Below are positions 1 to 8,317 of a DNA stretch of 64,000 nt, piece by piece. The position numbers and the translations under genes were made by a program. Location: positions 798,900-862,899 of the forward strand of contig QFXC01000011.1 of the NCBI GenBank assembly GCA_003349885.1. Reading direction: 5' to 3'. Under the pieces are notes generated by a model. It was given only the letters and a program-made list of their open reading frames with translations. It searched no databases and had not been told where the DNA came from. Source of the DNA: an endosymbiont of Galathealinum brachiosum. Its GTDB lineage: Bacteria; Pseudomonadota; Gammaproteobacteria; SZUA-229. Numbering within the stretch: position 1 is the first letter of the stretch; the number at the start of each line of letters is the position of its first letter.

Positions 1-2
1 GC

Positions 3-1019
3 CTGGTAAAAGCCTATGTGCCTGAAGATGCCATGAAAAGGTGGCTGGGCGGGTCAGGTTTCTCAGCCGTGGGGCGTGCAGCCCTGTTTGGTGCGCCTGT
101 ACCACTTTGTTCCTGCAGTGTTTTACCCGCGGCTATTGGACTGCATCGAGCTGGAGCATCAAAAGAAGCGACAGTCTCTTTTTTAATTTCTACACCTGAA
201 ACCAGTATCGATTCTGTTGCGGTTACTTATGCTTTAATGGGGCCAGTCATGGCAATTTACAGGCCTGTTTCTGCTTTAGTCAGTGCTATTGTGACAGGCA
301 TGATGGTGGCATTTGTAAAGGATGAAGATATTAAGCAATCAACCCATACAGTTGATATTAATAAAGATGATGGTAGTTGTAGCGCTGAGTCAGATGTGAG
401 TTCGTGCTGTTCATCTGCTGATAGTGAGCAAAGTACTTGCTGTGAATCATCCCTTAAACATGAAAATGATGGAAAGTTAAAGCGGGCGTTGCGTTATGCT
501 GCAACCGATTTACTGGATGATATATCCAGCTGGATGGCATTTGGTATTGTATTTGCCGGTATTATGATGACGCTTATTCCTGATGGCTGGCTGGCTCAAT
601 GGGGGCAGGGCTTAACGGCTATGTTAGTGATGTTACTGGTCGGAATTCCTATGTATATATGTGCAGTTGCATCGACACCCGTTGCTGCAGGTTTGTTAGT
701 GGCGGGAGTTTCCCCCGGTGCAGTGCTGGTGTTTCTTCTGGTGGGGCCGGCTACAAATATTGCAGGAATAATGCTGGTTAAAAAAGAGCTGGGAAATAGA
801 GTGACAATGATATATTTAGCGGGTATCTCTATTGTTAGTTTAGTTATGGGGCTGTTACTGGAATGGGGTTTATCAAGTTTTAGTCTGCAGATAGATACCA
901 GCTTACTGCATCAGCATAATTTTATGCCCTATGAGTTGAGTCTGGCAGGAGCTATTTTATTACTCGCGTTAATCATCCCTAAAATTCGAAATACACTGAT
1001 CCCTTTTTTTTCTAAATAG
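3..1019 (+). CDS. SO_0444-family Cu/Zn efflux permease (5' end outside window)
   Basis: The reading frame is open to the window edge, so the protein starts upstream; codons before the first internal GTG (18) read LVKAY, which fits the family. The permease resembles the DUF318/ArsP fold: two halves of several membrane helices each carry a conserved signature. The first is PVPLCSCSVLPAA followed by SFLISTPETSIDS, and the second is PMYICAVASTPVAAG followed by LVGPATNIAG. Between them lies a hydrophilic loop holding five cysteines, including two CC pairs (around residues 120-145 of the visible part), a plausible soft-metal binding loop. Family members are annotated as copper/zinc efflux transporters in the inner membrane; the substrate here is inferred from family only. 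Confidence 0.82.
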   Translation: MVKAYVPEDAMKRWLGGSGFSAVGRAALFGAPVPLCSCSVLPAAIGLHRAGASKEATVSFLISTPETSIDSVAVTYALMGPVMAIYRPVSALVSAIVTGMMVAFVKDEDIKQSTHTVDINKDDGSCSAESDVSSCCSSADSEQSTCCESSLKHENDGKLKRALRYAATDLLDDISSWMAFGIVFAGIMMTLIPDGWLAQWGQGLTAMLVMLLVGIPMYICAVASTPVAAGLLVAGVSPGAVLVFLLVGPATNIAGIMLVKKELGNRVTMIYLAGISIVSLVMGLLLEWGLSSFSLQIDTSLLHQHNFMPYELSLAGAILLLALIIPKIRNTLIPFFSK

Positions 1020-1094
1020 TAGCTATATCTGAGTAGAGCTCTTTACAAGTCTTTTTTAGCTGGTATAAATAGGGTTATAAACTTTGAGGCACCT

Positions 1095-1505
1095 ATGATT
1101 AACGCTAAAACCCTGAAAAAAACGACACAATTGAGTCGTTATATTATTTTACTTTCGTCCTTGCTGGTATTGCTAGCTTTTACACAAGCTGTATTTGCTG
1201 AAGGAATATTTGAAGACAGGAAGAAAGCGCAACATAAATTAACTGGAGCAGATCTTAATCGTATTAAGGCTGAGCATCAGTTGAAATTTGGTCAGACATC
1301 AAGTTCTTCGCCTTCATATAAATCAAATAATCCCTGGGAAAAGAAAAAGAAAACGACTCAATCACCGAAAGCCAAAGCGAATTGGGGTGAGTGCCGGGAT
1401 TATGCTTTACATAAGCGCAATCGTTGTTACCGTGAAGGTCGTGATGCTTACCGTTGTGAGCAGATGTATGAAACACGCTCAAGGCTCTGTGATAACAGTT
1501 TGTAG
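1095..1505 (+). CDS. small secreted cysteine-containing protein, unknown function
   Basis: A 136-residue protein with a clear N-terminal signal peptide: a basic start (KTLKKTTQLSR), a hydrophobic core (IILLSSLLVLLAFTQA) and a likely cut after VFA near residue 35. The middle is lysine- and serine-rich (PWEKKKKTTQ). The C-terminal 45 residues hold four cysteines (WGECRDYALHKRNRCYREGRDAYRCEQMYETRSRLC split over the segment) at regular spacing, suggesting two disulfides in the periplasm. A GAGGCACC stretch precedes the ATG at 1095 as a weak ribosome site. It follows the permease by 75 bases and may be transcribed with it. I recognise no family. Confidence 0.6.
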   Translation: MINAKTLKKTTQLSRYIILLSSLLVLLAFTQAVFAEGIFEDRKKAQHKLTGADLNRIKAEHQLKFGQTSSSSPSYKSNNPWEKKKKTTQSPKAKANWGECRDYALHKRNRCYREGRDAYRCEQMYETRSRLCDNSL

Positions 1506-1541
1506 GTTAAAGTTGCTGTAGTTGTTTTGTTCGGATTAAAA

Positions 1542-2141
1542 CTACAAAGCCTGTCTTATTAAATATTGAGATAACTCTAGAGCATTTGACTGCTCCTCGG
1601 TTAACTCGTTGTCCTTTTCAGCTTGTGCGGCATTTTCCTTGCTAAGTAATGTTTCCAGCACAGCCGATAAGGCATGAATTCTTTCCTGCGCGATAATCAT
1701 TTCTAACATACGGCAATATGGCTTTATTAAATCAATGAAGTGAACCGCATCTAAAAGTTTAAGGCAGCGCTGTTCATTGTTTTTAGATGTATAAAATAAA
1801 GCAAGACTTTGGTCGCATTGATAATCAGTCTGATCGAAGTCTGCTAATTCCTGTTTGGTCTGCTGAAGACAGCTCAGCAGGCTATTCAGGCAGGATTCAA
1901 TTTCCATTCGCTCATTATAACTGGTGCGTTGTATAAACTGGTTACGATTCGCTGTAATTGTTAAAAATTGAATTGCCAGTGTGTCAATGGCATGAACGAG
2001 TGTTTTAACTGTGTACTCCTGTTCGGAGCCCAGTGTCAGATTAGTGTTAAATCCCAGTTGTTGAAGCTTTATCAGGAGGGCGTTGTTCACAGTTTTTAAG
2101 CTGACTAACAGTGAATTAATTGAAGCGATGGACTTTGCCAT
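1542..2141 (-). CDS. unknown helical protein
   Basis: A 199-residue protein without signal peptide or membrane segment, predicted largely helical from its leucine/glutamine-rich heptad-like spacing (for example LLIKLQQLGF, LLSCLQQTKQELADF). It has cysteines but no metal-binding pattern that I can name. The gene is transcribed away from the DnaA-box cluster, its start lying 120 bases from the nearest box, so the boxes could sit in its promoter region. Convergent with the small secreted protein gene (36-base gap). No family recognised; reality as a gene is supported by length and the even codon use. Confidence 0.55.
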   Translation of the reverse strand: MAKSIASINSLLVSLKTVNNALLIKLQQLGFNTNLTLGSEQEYTVKTLVHAIDTLAIQFLTITANRNQFIQRTSYNERMEIESCLNSLLSCLQQTKQELADFDQTDYQCDQSLALFYTSKNNEQRCLKLLDAVHFIDLIKPYCRMLEMIIAQERIHALSAVLETLLSKENAAQAEKDNELTEEQSNALELSQYLIRQAL

Positions 2142-2261
2142 TTAAGTTATGATCCTTCAGTTGACGCTTTTAGTGTTTTAAGTGGGTCTAACTTTCTGAA
2201 GCTATATTTTGTTATCATTTTATGAAGATCTGCTTTCCTGCAGAACAGCTCCCATCCACGC

Positions 2262-2398
2262 TGTGGATAACTTAACTTAATTAGACTTCCATGTGATGCT
2301 TAAATCAATTGACCTACTATATATTGTGGAAATTTTGGGGTCAATAACTATCTACTGTGGATAAGGTTGTTTAAAAAAATAGTATAAGCTGTGGATAA
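2262..2398 (-). promoter_or_regulatory. cluster of three perfect DnaA boxes
   Basis: TGTGGATAA, the complement of the DnaA consensus TTATCCACA, occurs three times in the same orientation at 2262-2270, 2356-2364 and 2390-2398. About 0.5 copies of an exact 9-mer (both strands) would be expected in 64 kb at equal base frequencies, so three in 137 bases is not chance. An AT-rich run (TTTAAAAAAATAGTATAAG) lies between boxes two and three, and GATC occurs at 2151 and 2227. The intergenic region (2142-2529) holds no gene. None of the usual oriC neighbours (dnaA, dnaN, mnmG, parAB, atp) is in the window, so it may be an origin, a DnaA-titrating or reactivating locus, or a DnaA-controlled promoter. 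Confidence 0.7.
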
Positions 2399-2529
2399 GT
2401 CTGTGAATTGCCCGCTGATAAAGGGCTGGAGTGCTGCTCAAAAAACAACCTGAAAATGAAGCTGATTAAATTTCTGACCAGCGGTAGGGGGTAAATTGTT
2501 TAATATATTTGAAGAAATTGAGTCTGGTT

Positions 2530-2949
2530 CTAATAGTTTAGCGCAAGTAGATAAATGGCATAACCTGCACCAGCAAACTGAGAAAGATGGAGCAGGTTTT
2601 GTAAATGAGTAAAAGACTGGTGTGTGCGATCGTTAATAATATTGTATTGGTCATCACAGGCTTTCAATAAACCTTTTAAAATATGTGAAAGATTGAAAAC
2701 ATAACTTACTGTAAGAATGGTAAGCATAAGAGTGGCGGTATGATCTTTGATTAGTGCAGCGCATAAACCAGCAATTAAACAAAGAATGGAGTTTAGTCGA
2801 TACAGACGACGATAGATAAATAAACTGTCGTTAATGTTTTTTTTATTTTTTAAGTGAGTGTTATATAACAGGGTCACCATTAAAAAACTGCCCATACTTG
2901 CGCCGGTTAAGGTTGCAGCGATTAATGTGAATAAATGGTAGATATCCAT
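2530..2949 (-). CDS. unknown small integral membrane protein
   Basis: A 139-residue protein with about four hydrophobic segments (roughly residues 5-28, 52-68, 71-92 and 120-137), the second and third joined by a short LIKDHTA turn and a basic cytoplasmic-looking loop (LKNKKN) after the first. No signal peptide cleavage site is obvious and no ribosome site is clear before the ATG at 2949. It is separated from the upstream sulfur transporter gene by a strong terminator-like hairpin, so it probably has its own promoter in 2950-3043. No family recognised. Confidence 0.55.
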   Translation of the reverse strand: MDIYHLFTLIAATLTGASMGSFLMVTLLYNTHLKNKKNINDSLFIYRRLYRLNSILCLIAGLCAALIKDHTATLMLTILTVSYVFNLSHILKGLLKACDDQYNIINDRTHQSFTHLQNLLHLSQFAGAGYAIYLLALNY

Positions 2950-3043
2950 TTATAGAGTGTATCACTGAATTTTATAGTTACACTATATAAAAGAAACAAA
3001 TTATTTAAGTAGGATGTGATGTGTAGGAATTCAAAAAATAGAT

Positions 3044-3096
3044 TTTCACACTAGAGTAACTGTATCTTAAATTGTCACAGGTGCTCTAGTGTGAAA
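3044..3096 (-). terminator. long hairpin, likely terminator of the sulfur transporter gene
   Basis: A 13-bp perfect inverted repeat (TTTCACACTAGAG at 3044-3056, CTCTAGTGTGAAA at 3084-3096) continues inward through a wobble and a mismatch to a second stem CTGT/ACAG with a 13-base loop. On the minus strand the hairpin is followed by CTATTTTTTG, a U-rich tract, and it lies just after the stop of the YeeE/YedE gene. Confidence 0.65.
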
Positions 3097-3117
3097 GTAC
3101 ATTTGATATTTTATTTT

Positions 3118-4317
3118 CTAATAGTTTTCAAGCATACGTAATTTTGATGGCAGTAATTTTAGATCAACCAGAGAGCTGGAAAGTGCTTTAATAAAAGTAG
3201 CTTCATCTTCATGAATGATTCGGTAGTATTGGATTTTCATTGTTAATGCGCTTCCAAATACGATTGAACACAGCGCTAACATTGAGCCAATAGATAACGT
3301 AGAAACACCAGTAATGCCCTGTCCGATAGTGCAGCCCATTGCCAGTACGCCACCTGTTCCCATAAGGGCTGCGCCTATTACGTGTTGAAGCATATCAGCG
3401 ATAGAAGTAAACCATTCAAAACGAAAGCTTCTACTTAAAATAGCATAAACAAAAGACCCTGTGATAATGCCTGCTAAGGCAGCCATACCAAAACTAATTA
3501 ATGAGGTATTACCTGGAGACATTACGTAGAAAAATGTTTCACCCATCGGGTTTATAAATGTTAATGACTGTGTTGCAACACCGACGGGAATGTCATCCAT
3601 AAACTCAGCGGTTTCTTTCCATTCGTCCCCAATAGCGCTTCCAGTAAAGTACCAGGCTGCAAGAACAGCGCTGCCTACAATAAAACCACTAAATATGTGT
3701 TCATGTTGTTTTCTAAAATCGGCTGATTTAAAAATAACTCCAATCAGGATAGCGGCAAAAATAGCTCCTATAAAATTGCGGCTTATATCTACTTCCTTGC
3801 CTGTTACAGCAGAAACTATAGAGCCCAGGTCCTGGCCGCTAATGTTATAAGTGCTGAGATCGATAGTGGTTGCAAGTACCCAGGGGTAAAACAGAACCTC
3901 GTAAAATGATGTCTTAGACATGAGATAGGCAAACATACCTGCAATGGTAAGCACGACTATAGACTTCATATTGCCACCACCGATACGGATGAGTGTTTTA
4001 TTTCCACAGCCTGAAGCTAGCGTCATGCCAATACCAAATATCAGGCCACCAACAATAAAGCGTAACCAGGCGAAACCTTCAGAGCGATAAGGTGGCAGGG
4101 TAGAATCAACGCTGATTAAACCCGTTGCTTCGAGTATAAGGACACCGATAAGCGCAACAGTAATTGCAAATAACCATGAACGTAAGCGATTTTTGTCGCC
4201 CATGTTTACCCAGTCAGAGACTGCGCCCATGGTGCAAAAATTAGTTTTATTAACAATTGCACCCATAATAAAAGCAATGCAAAAAGCGATAAGTAACATA
4301 TATGTGGTGATTTCCAT
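3118..4317 (-). CDS. YeeE/YedE family sulfur-compound transporter
   Basis: An inner-membrane protein of about 399 residues with around nine to ten helices. It carries the family's repeated cysteine signatures: NKTNFCTMGAVSDW near the N-terminus, ASGCGNKTLIRIGGGNMKS near residue 105 and GGVLAMGCTIGQGITGVSTL near residue 325. In the characterised member TsuA such cysteines line a thiosulfate uptake path, so import of thiosulfate or a related sulfur species is inferred. Three ATG codons are stacked at 4323, 4320 and 4317; AGAGGA ends one base before the first, so the third (4317) has the best spacing and is chosen. No TusA-like partner gene is adjacent. Confidence 0.88.
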   Translation of the reverse strand: MEITTYMLLIAFCIAFIMGAIVNKTNFCTMGAVSDWVNMGDKNRLRSWLFAITVALIGVLILEATGLISVDSTLPPYRSEGFAWLRFIVGGLIFGIGMTLASGCGNKTLIRIGGGNMKSIVVLTIAGMFAYLMSKTSFYEVLFYPWVLATTIDLSTYNISGQDLGSIVSAVTGKEVDISRNFIGAIFAAILIGVIFKSADFRKQHEHIFSGFIVGSAVLAAWYFTGSAIGDEWKETAEFMDDIPVGVATQSLTFINPMGETFFYVMSPGNTSLISFGMAALAGIITGSFVYAILSRSFRFEWFTSIADMLQHVIGAALMGTGGVLAMGCTIGQGITGVSTLSIGSMLALCSIVFGSALTMKIQYYRIIHEDEATFIKALSSSLVDLKLLPSKLRMLENY

Positions 4318-4627
4318 CATCATTCCTCTAAATTATTGCTCGGAAAAAACGAACAAATACAATAGATACAGATAACATATCTACATAAAATTAAGGCAAG
4401 TGTGCTGATGATGAAAATAGTTACAGGCCAATTATGAGCCTGTGTAAACCTCAAATATGGTGAGGTGTTACGTAATTAGAAACAGGTCAATCTATGTCGA
4501 CTCTGTATAGTGAAGCGAATGATAACCGGTATAATTGCCTGATTGCAAGTTTCAAGAGAAGCATTTTGATGGTTATATAAGAGTTACGGCCATAAAAAAT
4601 AATAGTATGTGTTTAAGTTTCATGAAT
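4318..4627. other. intergenic, transporter promoter region
   Basis: No convincing gene. It must hold the minus-strand promoter of the YeeE/YedE gene. A short hairpin (CCTC/GAGG, 4449-4465) is visible. A 28-codon plus-strand frame at 4494-4580 has only a weak ribosome site and was not called. Confidence 0.4.
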
Positions 4628-5206
4628 TTAACTTGAACTTGCTCTGGCCGAAACGATATAACGTTGTGAGCCACCAGGTACGATAGAATCAAACGGATAG
4701 CAGGTAACTAGATGTATATATTCACCTGACTGGTCATTTAAAAAACGTGCATTATCCATTTCTACAATTTTTGTAGAAATAACTTTAAAAATTATATTGT
4801 CAGATTGAGCTGTATCTATGACGATATTGTCATCAGGTTTTAGATATTTTAAAAAATTAAAATGAGTATCACGATGAGCACTGATCAAACTGTTACCTTT
4901 GACACCGGGCATTACAGAAGCAAAATTATGGCCTGGACCGAAAGCAAGTGTTCGACCGCTATCTCCGGCTAGTACGATTAAATCAATATCTAATCGGGGC
5001 ACCTTAAGGCGGGCAATTGGCCAGGTGTCAGCCCATGGCCATGGTTTGCTTTTTGTTTTTCCTGATTTTACATTACTCCACGCCTGTTCAAGTAATTGCT
5101 GAGCAACAAATGCTTTTACATGAACATAGGTTCCCTGAGCAATGAACCAGCATCCGGGTATAAATAAAAATATAATTATATATGGTTTTCCGGGTATGTT
5201 TTTCAT
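4628..5206 (-). CDS. class GN sortase (proteobacterial dedicated sortase)
   Basis: A 192-residue membrane-anchored transpeptidase: N-terminal hydrophobic anchor (residues 9-27), then the sortase fold with catalytic His111 (SAHRDTHF), Cys169 (LVTCYPF) and Arg182 (GGSQRYIV), all present. The family cleaves a C-terminal sorting signal and transfers the substrate; in Gram-negatives the acceptor is not well defined. The frame is open 26 codons further upstream, but ATG 5206 has AAGGTGG six bases before it and begins one base after the stop of the substrate gene, so it is translationally coupled to it. The sortase and substrate genes form a two-gene operon, the usual arrangement of this system. Confidence 0.93.
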   Translation of the reverse strand: MKNIPGKPYIIIFLFIPGCWFIAQGTYVHVKAFVAQQLLEQAWSNVKSGKTKSKPWPWADTWPIARLKVPRLDIDLIVLAGDSGRTLAFGPGHNFASVMPGVKGNSLISAHRDTHFNFLKYLKPDDNIVIDTAQSDNIIFKVISTKIVEMDNARFLNDQSGEYIHLVTCYPFDSIVPGGSQRYIVSARASSS

Positions 5207-5207
5207 T

Positions 5208-7406
5208 TTACACCACCTTTTTTTCTGACGAGCCTGAAAGGGTGTTTTCAGTGCTGCGTAATAAAATAGTGAGTGCCAATGCAAGCATTAATAAAGTTAT
5301 TCCGAATAGTAAATTTAATTCGGCTGATGTTGCCGTTTGCGCTAAACGACCGAAACTCTGTTTAGTGCTTTGACCGTGTGGGAGATTAACTGGAATTTGA
5401 TGTGTATTGAATTTTGAATGATTCGGTCGTGCGGGTGTTTTATCAACAGCAATAAGACTGGTGTGTTTACTAACTAAATGGTGTGTGAGTGCAATATTGA
5501 TAATTTCAGAACGCACCCGTTCTTTGTCAGCACCTTCGTGAAGGCTGTCAGATAAAGCACTAATTTTATTGCGTGCCCAGAAAGCGCCTATCCCATTGCT
5601 CGGTTTGCTGTTGTTCAACTGTAATTTTGCAGACCAGGGTGAAAGTGCGCGTGTACCACTAACTATTATTTCATTTAATGGTTTGTCTGATCTTATCGCG
5701 AGGACAACAGGTTCACCATGGTATAAGTCTGGTATACGATTTGGCCATACTTCAGTTGTTATATTGTCTTCGGTATGTATTTGAATATCTGTCATAACCG
5801 GACTTTCAAGTTTAGCGAATAAGGATGACATTTTTTCATGCACCTCATTTACATTGCTTATGTAAGTGAAACTACCACGACCAAACTTTGCTGCTTTACG
5901 CATGAAATAGCTGTTGGGCGCAGAGCCGATACCAATTGTAAATAAACGACTATTTCCGAGGCTTTTGTGGATGATGTCGAATAGTGCTGTCTCATTTTCA
6001 ACACTACCATCGGTAAGGAAAATAACCTGATGAACATAATTTTTTTCATGATTGTTTTTTAAGGCCAGTTTTAATGCTGGAGCCATTTCAGTGCCACCAT
6101 CTGCATGAAGGTTATTTACATAATTTTTGGCTGATAAAATATTCTGGAAGCTGGCCATCTTCGAATTAGAGAAAAGCTGATCAGTTACTGAGTTGAACTG
6201 GATAATGTTGAATTTGTCATGTAAACGTAATCTGTCTAAAGCTATCAGGAGTGATTGTTTAGCCTGGTCCATAGAAACACCATACATGGAACCTGAAGTG
6301 TCAATAATATAAGTAACATCTCTCGCTAGTGGTTGTCCGCTAAACTTATCTCCCCCTGGTGGTACTAGCATTACCATTTGAAAATTATTGTTTTTTATCT
6401 TTTCATTAAATACAGCCGCTTTTGGGGTATGGTTAGATTCTGGTGTCCATACCAGTTCAAAGTCTCGATCCGAATATGTGTCTCCCTCTGTAAGTGAGAT
6501 ATGAATTATGTCGTTTGTCTGATGTTTGTTGATAGTGTGATAACGGCTAAATAAATTTTCTAAAGGAAATCCAGGCTTTAAATCAATTTTAATAGAAACA
6601 GGGTTTATTTTTTGTTTATTGTTATTGATGAAAGGAGTAATGCTCGAAGCATCCGGCACTTGTAGTGTATTGTGTGCCCAGCCAGATTCGGCGAGAGGTA
6701 TTGTTTCATTGATCGCTTTACCGGGAATATATCGAGGTGTAATTGCCATCGGGAAGCGCAGGCTGAAATTTCCCTGATCATAATGAAGTGTTTGCTGGTA
6801 TTCAATTTCAATAACAATGGTTTCACCAGGGCCAATATTGGCAACTTGATTAGTGAATAAATTTGGACGCTGTTGTTCAATTAGAGCTGTTTTTTTGCCT
6901 TCTTTTTGTGCCTTTTTATACAGGCGTTTTGCCTCCTGCTTTTCTTTGATCTCTCCCTCAATTATGCGATTACCAATACGCATTCTCATATGATCAACAG
7001 CAGAATTTTCAGGCAAAGGGAAAACATAAATAGCTTCAATCCAGCTATCATTCGGGTTTTTGAAATATTGCTTTACATGGTTGCGAGATATCATTCCGGA
7101 TACGTGCATATCAACAACCGTACGTAATAAAGGCATTTGGTGATAAAGGTTTCCATTAGCTGATTTCACTACAAGACTGCCTTCACTTATTTTGTCGAGA
7201 GTGATTTGAGGTAGTTCGGAGGTTGCGTTATTTGCGTAAACCTGATTAGTCAGTAACAATAGAAAAAGAGCTAAAGCCAGCAAAAGCACAGTCATGATTA
7301 AACGTTGGAACCATATCGCTAACCCTGATTTTTTAGGCTTGTATTTATCATCCAGATACTCGCGACGGGGACGACGTTTAAAAAAATGTTTATTAATTGT
7401 TAACAT
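5208..7406 (-). CDS. marine proteobacterial sortase target protein (VIT and vWA domains)
   Basis: A 732-residue surface or periplasmic protein. Basic N-terminus and signal/anchor helix at about 30-55; VIT domain at about 80-215; von Willebrand A domain from about 360 with a complete MIDAS pattern (IDTSGSM, DGGTEMAPAL, FLTDGS); C-terminal sorting region of RLAQTATSAE (about 687-696), a hydrophobic helix, and a tail ending in EKK. The expected sorting motif in this family is LPxT-like; here the proline is replaced, giving LAQTA. It is encoded directly before the sortase and is presumably its only substrate in this locus. The vWA/VIT pair suggests metal-dependent protein binding, but the ligand is unknown. 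Confidence 0.93.
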   Translation of the reverse strand: MLTINKHFFKRRPRREYLDDKYKPKKSGLAIWFQRLIMTVLLLALALFLLLLTNQVYANNATSELPQITLDKISEGSLVVKSANGNLYHQMPLLRTVVDMHVSGMISRNHVKQYFKNPNDSWIEAIYVFPLPENSAVDHMRMRIGNRIIEGEIKEKQEAKRLYKKAQKEGKKTALIEQQRPNLFTNQVANIGPGETIVIEIEYQQTLHYDQGNFSLRFPMAITPRYIPGKAINETIPLAESGWAHNTLQVPDASSITPFINNNKQKINPVSIKIDLKPGFPLENLFSRYHTINKHQTNDIIHISLTEGDTYSDRDFELVWTPESNHTPKAAVFNEKIKNNNFQMVMLVPPGGDKFSGQPLARDVTYIIDTSGSMYGVSMDQAKQSLLIALDRLRLHDKFNIIQFNSVTDQLFSNSKMASFQNILSAKNYVNNLHADGGTEMAPALKLALKNNHEKNYVHQVIFLTDGSVENETALFDIIHKSLGNSRLFTIGIGSAPNSYFMRKAAKFGRGSFTYISNVNEVHEKMSSLFAKLESPVMTDIQIHTEDNITTEVWPNRIPDLYHGEPVVLAIRSDKPLNEIIVSGTRALSPWSAKLQLNNSKPSNGIGAFWARNKISALSDSLHEGADKERVRSEIINIALTHHLVSKHTSLIAVDKTPARPNHSKFNTHQIPVNLPHGQSTKQSFGRLAQTATSAELNLLFGITLLMLALALTILLRSTENTLSGSSEKKVV

Positions 7407-7624
7407 GCAGATCTCCTTTTGATTGAACCATGTTGTTTAATGCTATTTAAAACCATAAGAATGTCATTTAGACGGTTGATATCTGGCATCCTGATGATGA
7501 AAAATGACGAATTATGGCAACCGGCTTAAACGTATAAAGGCAGTCTGTTTAATGTGTTAGGGTATAGGCTCTTCTAATGATGGAAGTGATAAAACAACTA
7601 GAAAAGTGAAGAGAACTGTTAAAA
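7407..7624. promoter_or_regulatory. divergent promoter region between sortase operon and pdsRS
   Basis: A 218-base AT-rich gap between the starts of the sortase-substrate gene (minus) and pdsR (plus), so it must carry both promoters. PdsR, an OmpR-type regulator made next to it, is the obvious candidate to bind here, but I could not identify a clear direct-repeat operator by eye. The minus gene has AGGAGATC as its ribosome site about 8 bases from its ATG. Confidence 0.5.
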
Positions 7625-8317
7625 ATGTCACAGCATATAGCGATAGTAGAGGATGAACCTTCAATAAGGGAAAATTATGCCGATGCGTTTAAGCAAATGG
7701 GATATGAGGTTTCAATGTATGGGGGCAGGGAAGAAGCGATCAATGCATTTAGTAGTAGATTGCCCGATTTAGCGCTATTAGATATTGGTCTTGAGGATGA
7801 TGCAGAAGGCGGGTTTGAGGTGTGTAGAGTTTTACGTAACAAATCTGAAACCGTACCCATTATTTTTTTAACTGCTCGTGACAGTGATCTGGATATTATT
7901 TCAGGCCTGAGGTTGGGGGCTGATGATTATCTAACTAAAGATATAAGTTTACCTAATCTTTGTGCAAGAGTTGCTGCGCTGTTTAGGCGAATGAATGCAA
8001 TCACTGCAACACCTTCAGCTGAAGATGTGTTGAAGCGTGGAGCTCTGCATATAGATATGAATAGATTCACAGTAGACTGGAATCAGCAAAGAGTCGATTT
8101 AACATTAACTGAATTGTGGGTGGTGCATACGTTAGCACAACATCCAGGGCATGTGAAAAATAGAGATCAGTTAATGGAAGATGCACGTATTGTTGTTGAT
8201 GATGCGACAATAACATCGCATATAAAACGCATCAGAAATAAATTTATAAAAGTGGATGATAGCTTTAGTTCTATTGAAACTGTTTATGGTATGGGTTATC
8301 GCTGGCTTGAAAATTAG
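7625..8317 (+). CDS. pdsR: sortase-system response regulator PdsR
   Basis: A 230-residue OmpR/PhoB-class regulator. The receiver domain (about 1-120) has the acidic pair D10/E11, phosphoacceptor Asp53 (LALLDIGLE), Thr in LTARD and Lys in YLTKD. The C-terminal winged-helix domain (about 135-228) ends in the typical ETVYGMGYRW. Its place, divergent from the sortase and substrate genes and overlapping the next kinase gene, matches the proteobacterial dedicated sortase system response regulator. It presumably controls the sortase operon and pdsO. Assignment to the dedicated family rests on context plus overall similarity. Confidence 0.88.
   Translation: MSQHIAIVEDEPSIRENYADAFKQMGYEVSMYGGREEAINAFSSRLPDLALLDIGLEDDAEGGFEVCRVLRNKSETVPIIFLTARDSDLDIISGLRLGADDYLTKDISLPNLCARVAALFRRMNAITATPSAEDVLKRGALHIDMNRFTVDWNQQRVDLTLTELWVVHTLAQHPGHVKNRDQLMEDARIVVDDATITSHIKRIRNKFIKVDDSFSSIETVYGMGYRWLEN

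Noticed and set aside
1542-2141. PriC-like identity for the helical protein beside the DnaA boxes
   Set aside because: Tempting because of the neighbouring boxes, but I could not match any PriC-conserved segment; only helical character is shared.
4494-4580. 28-codon plus-strand frame starting MSTLYSEAND
   Set aside because: Only a weak AGGTCA ribosome site, mixed composition, no helix or motif, and it overlaps the likely transporter promoter.
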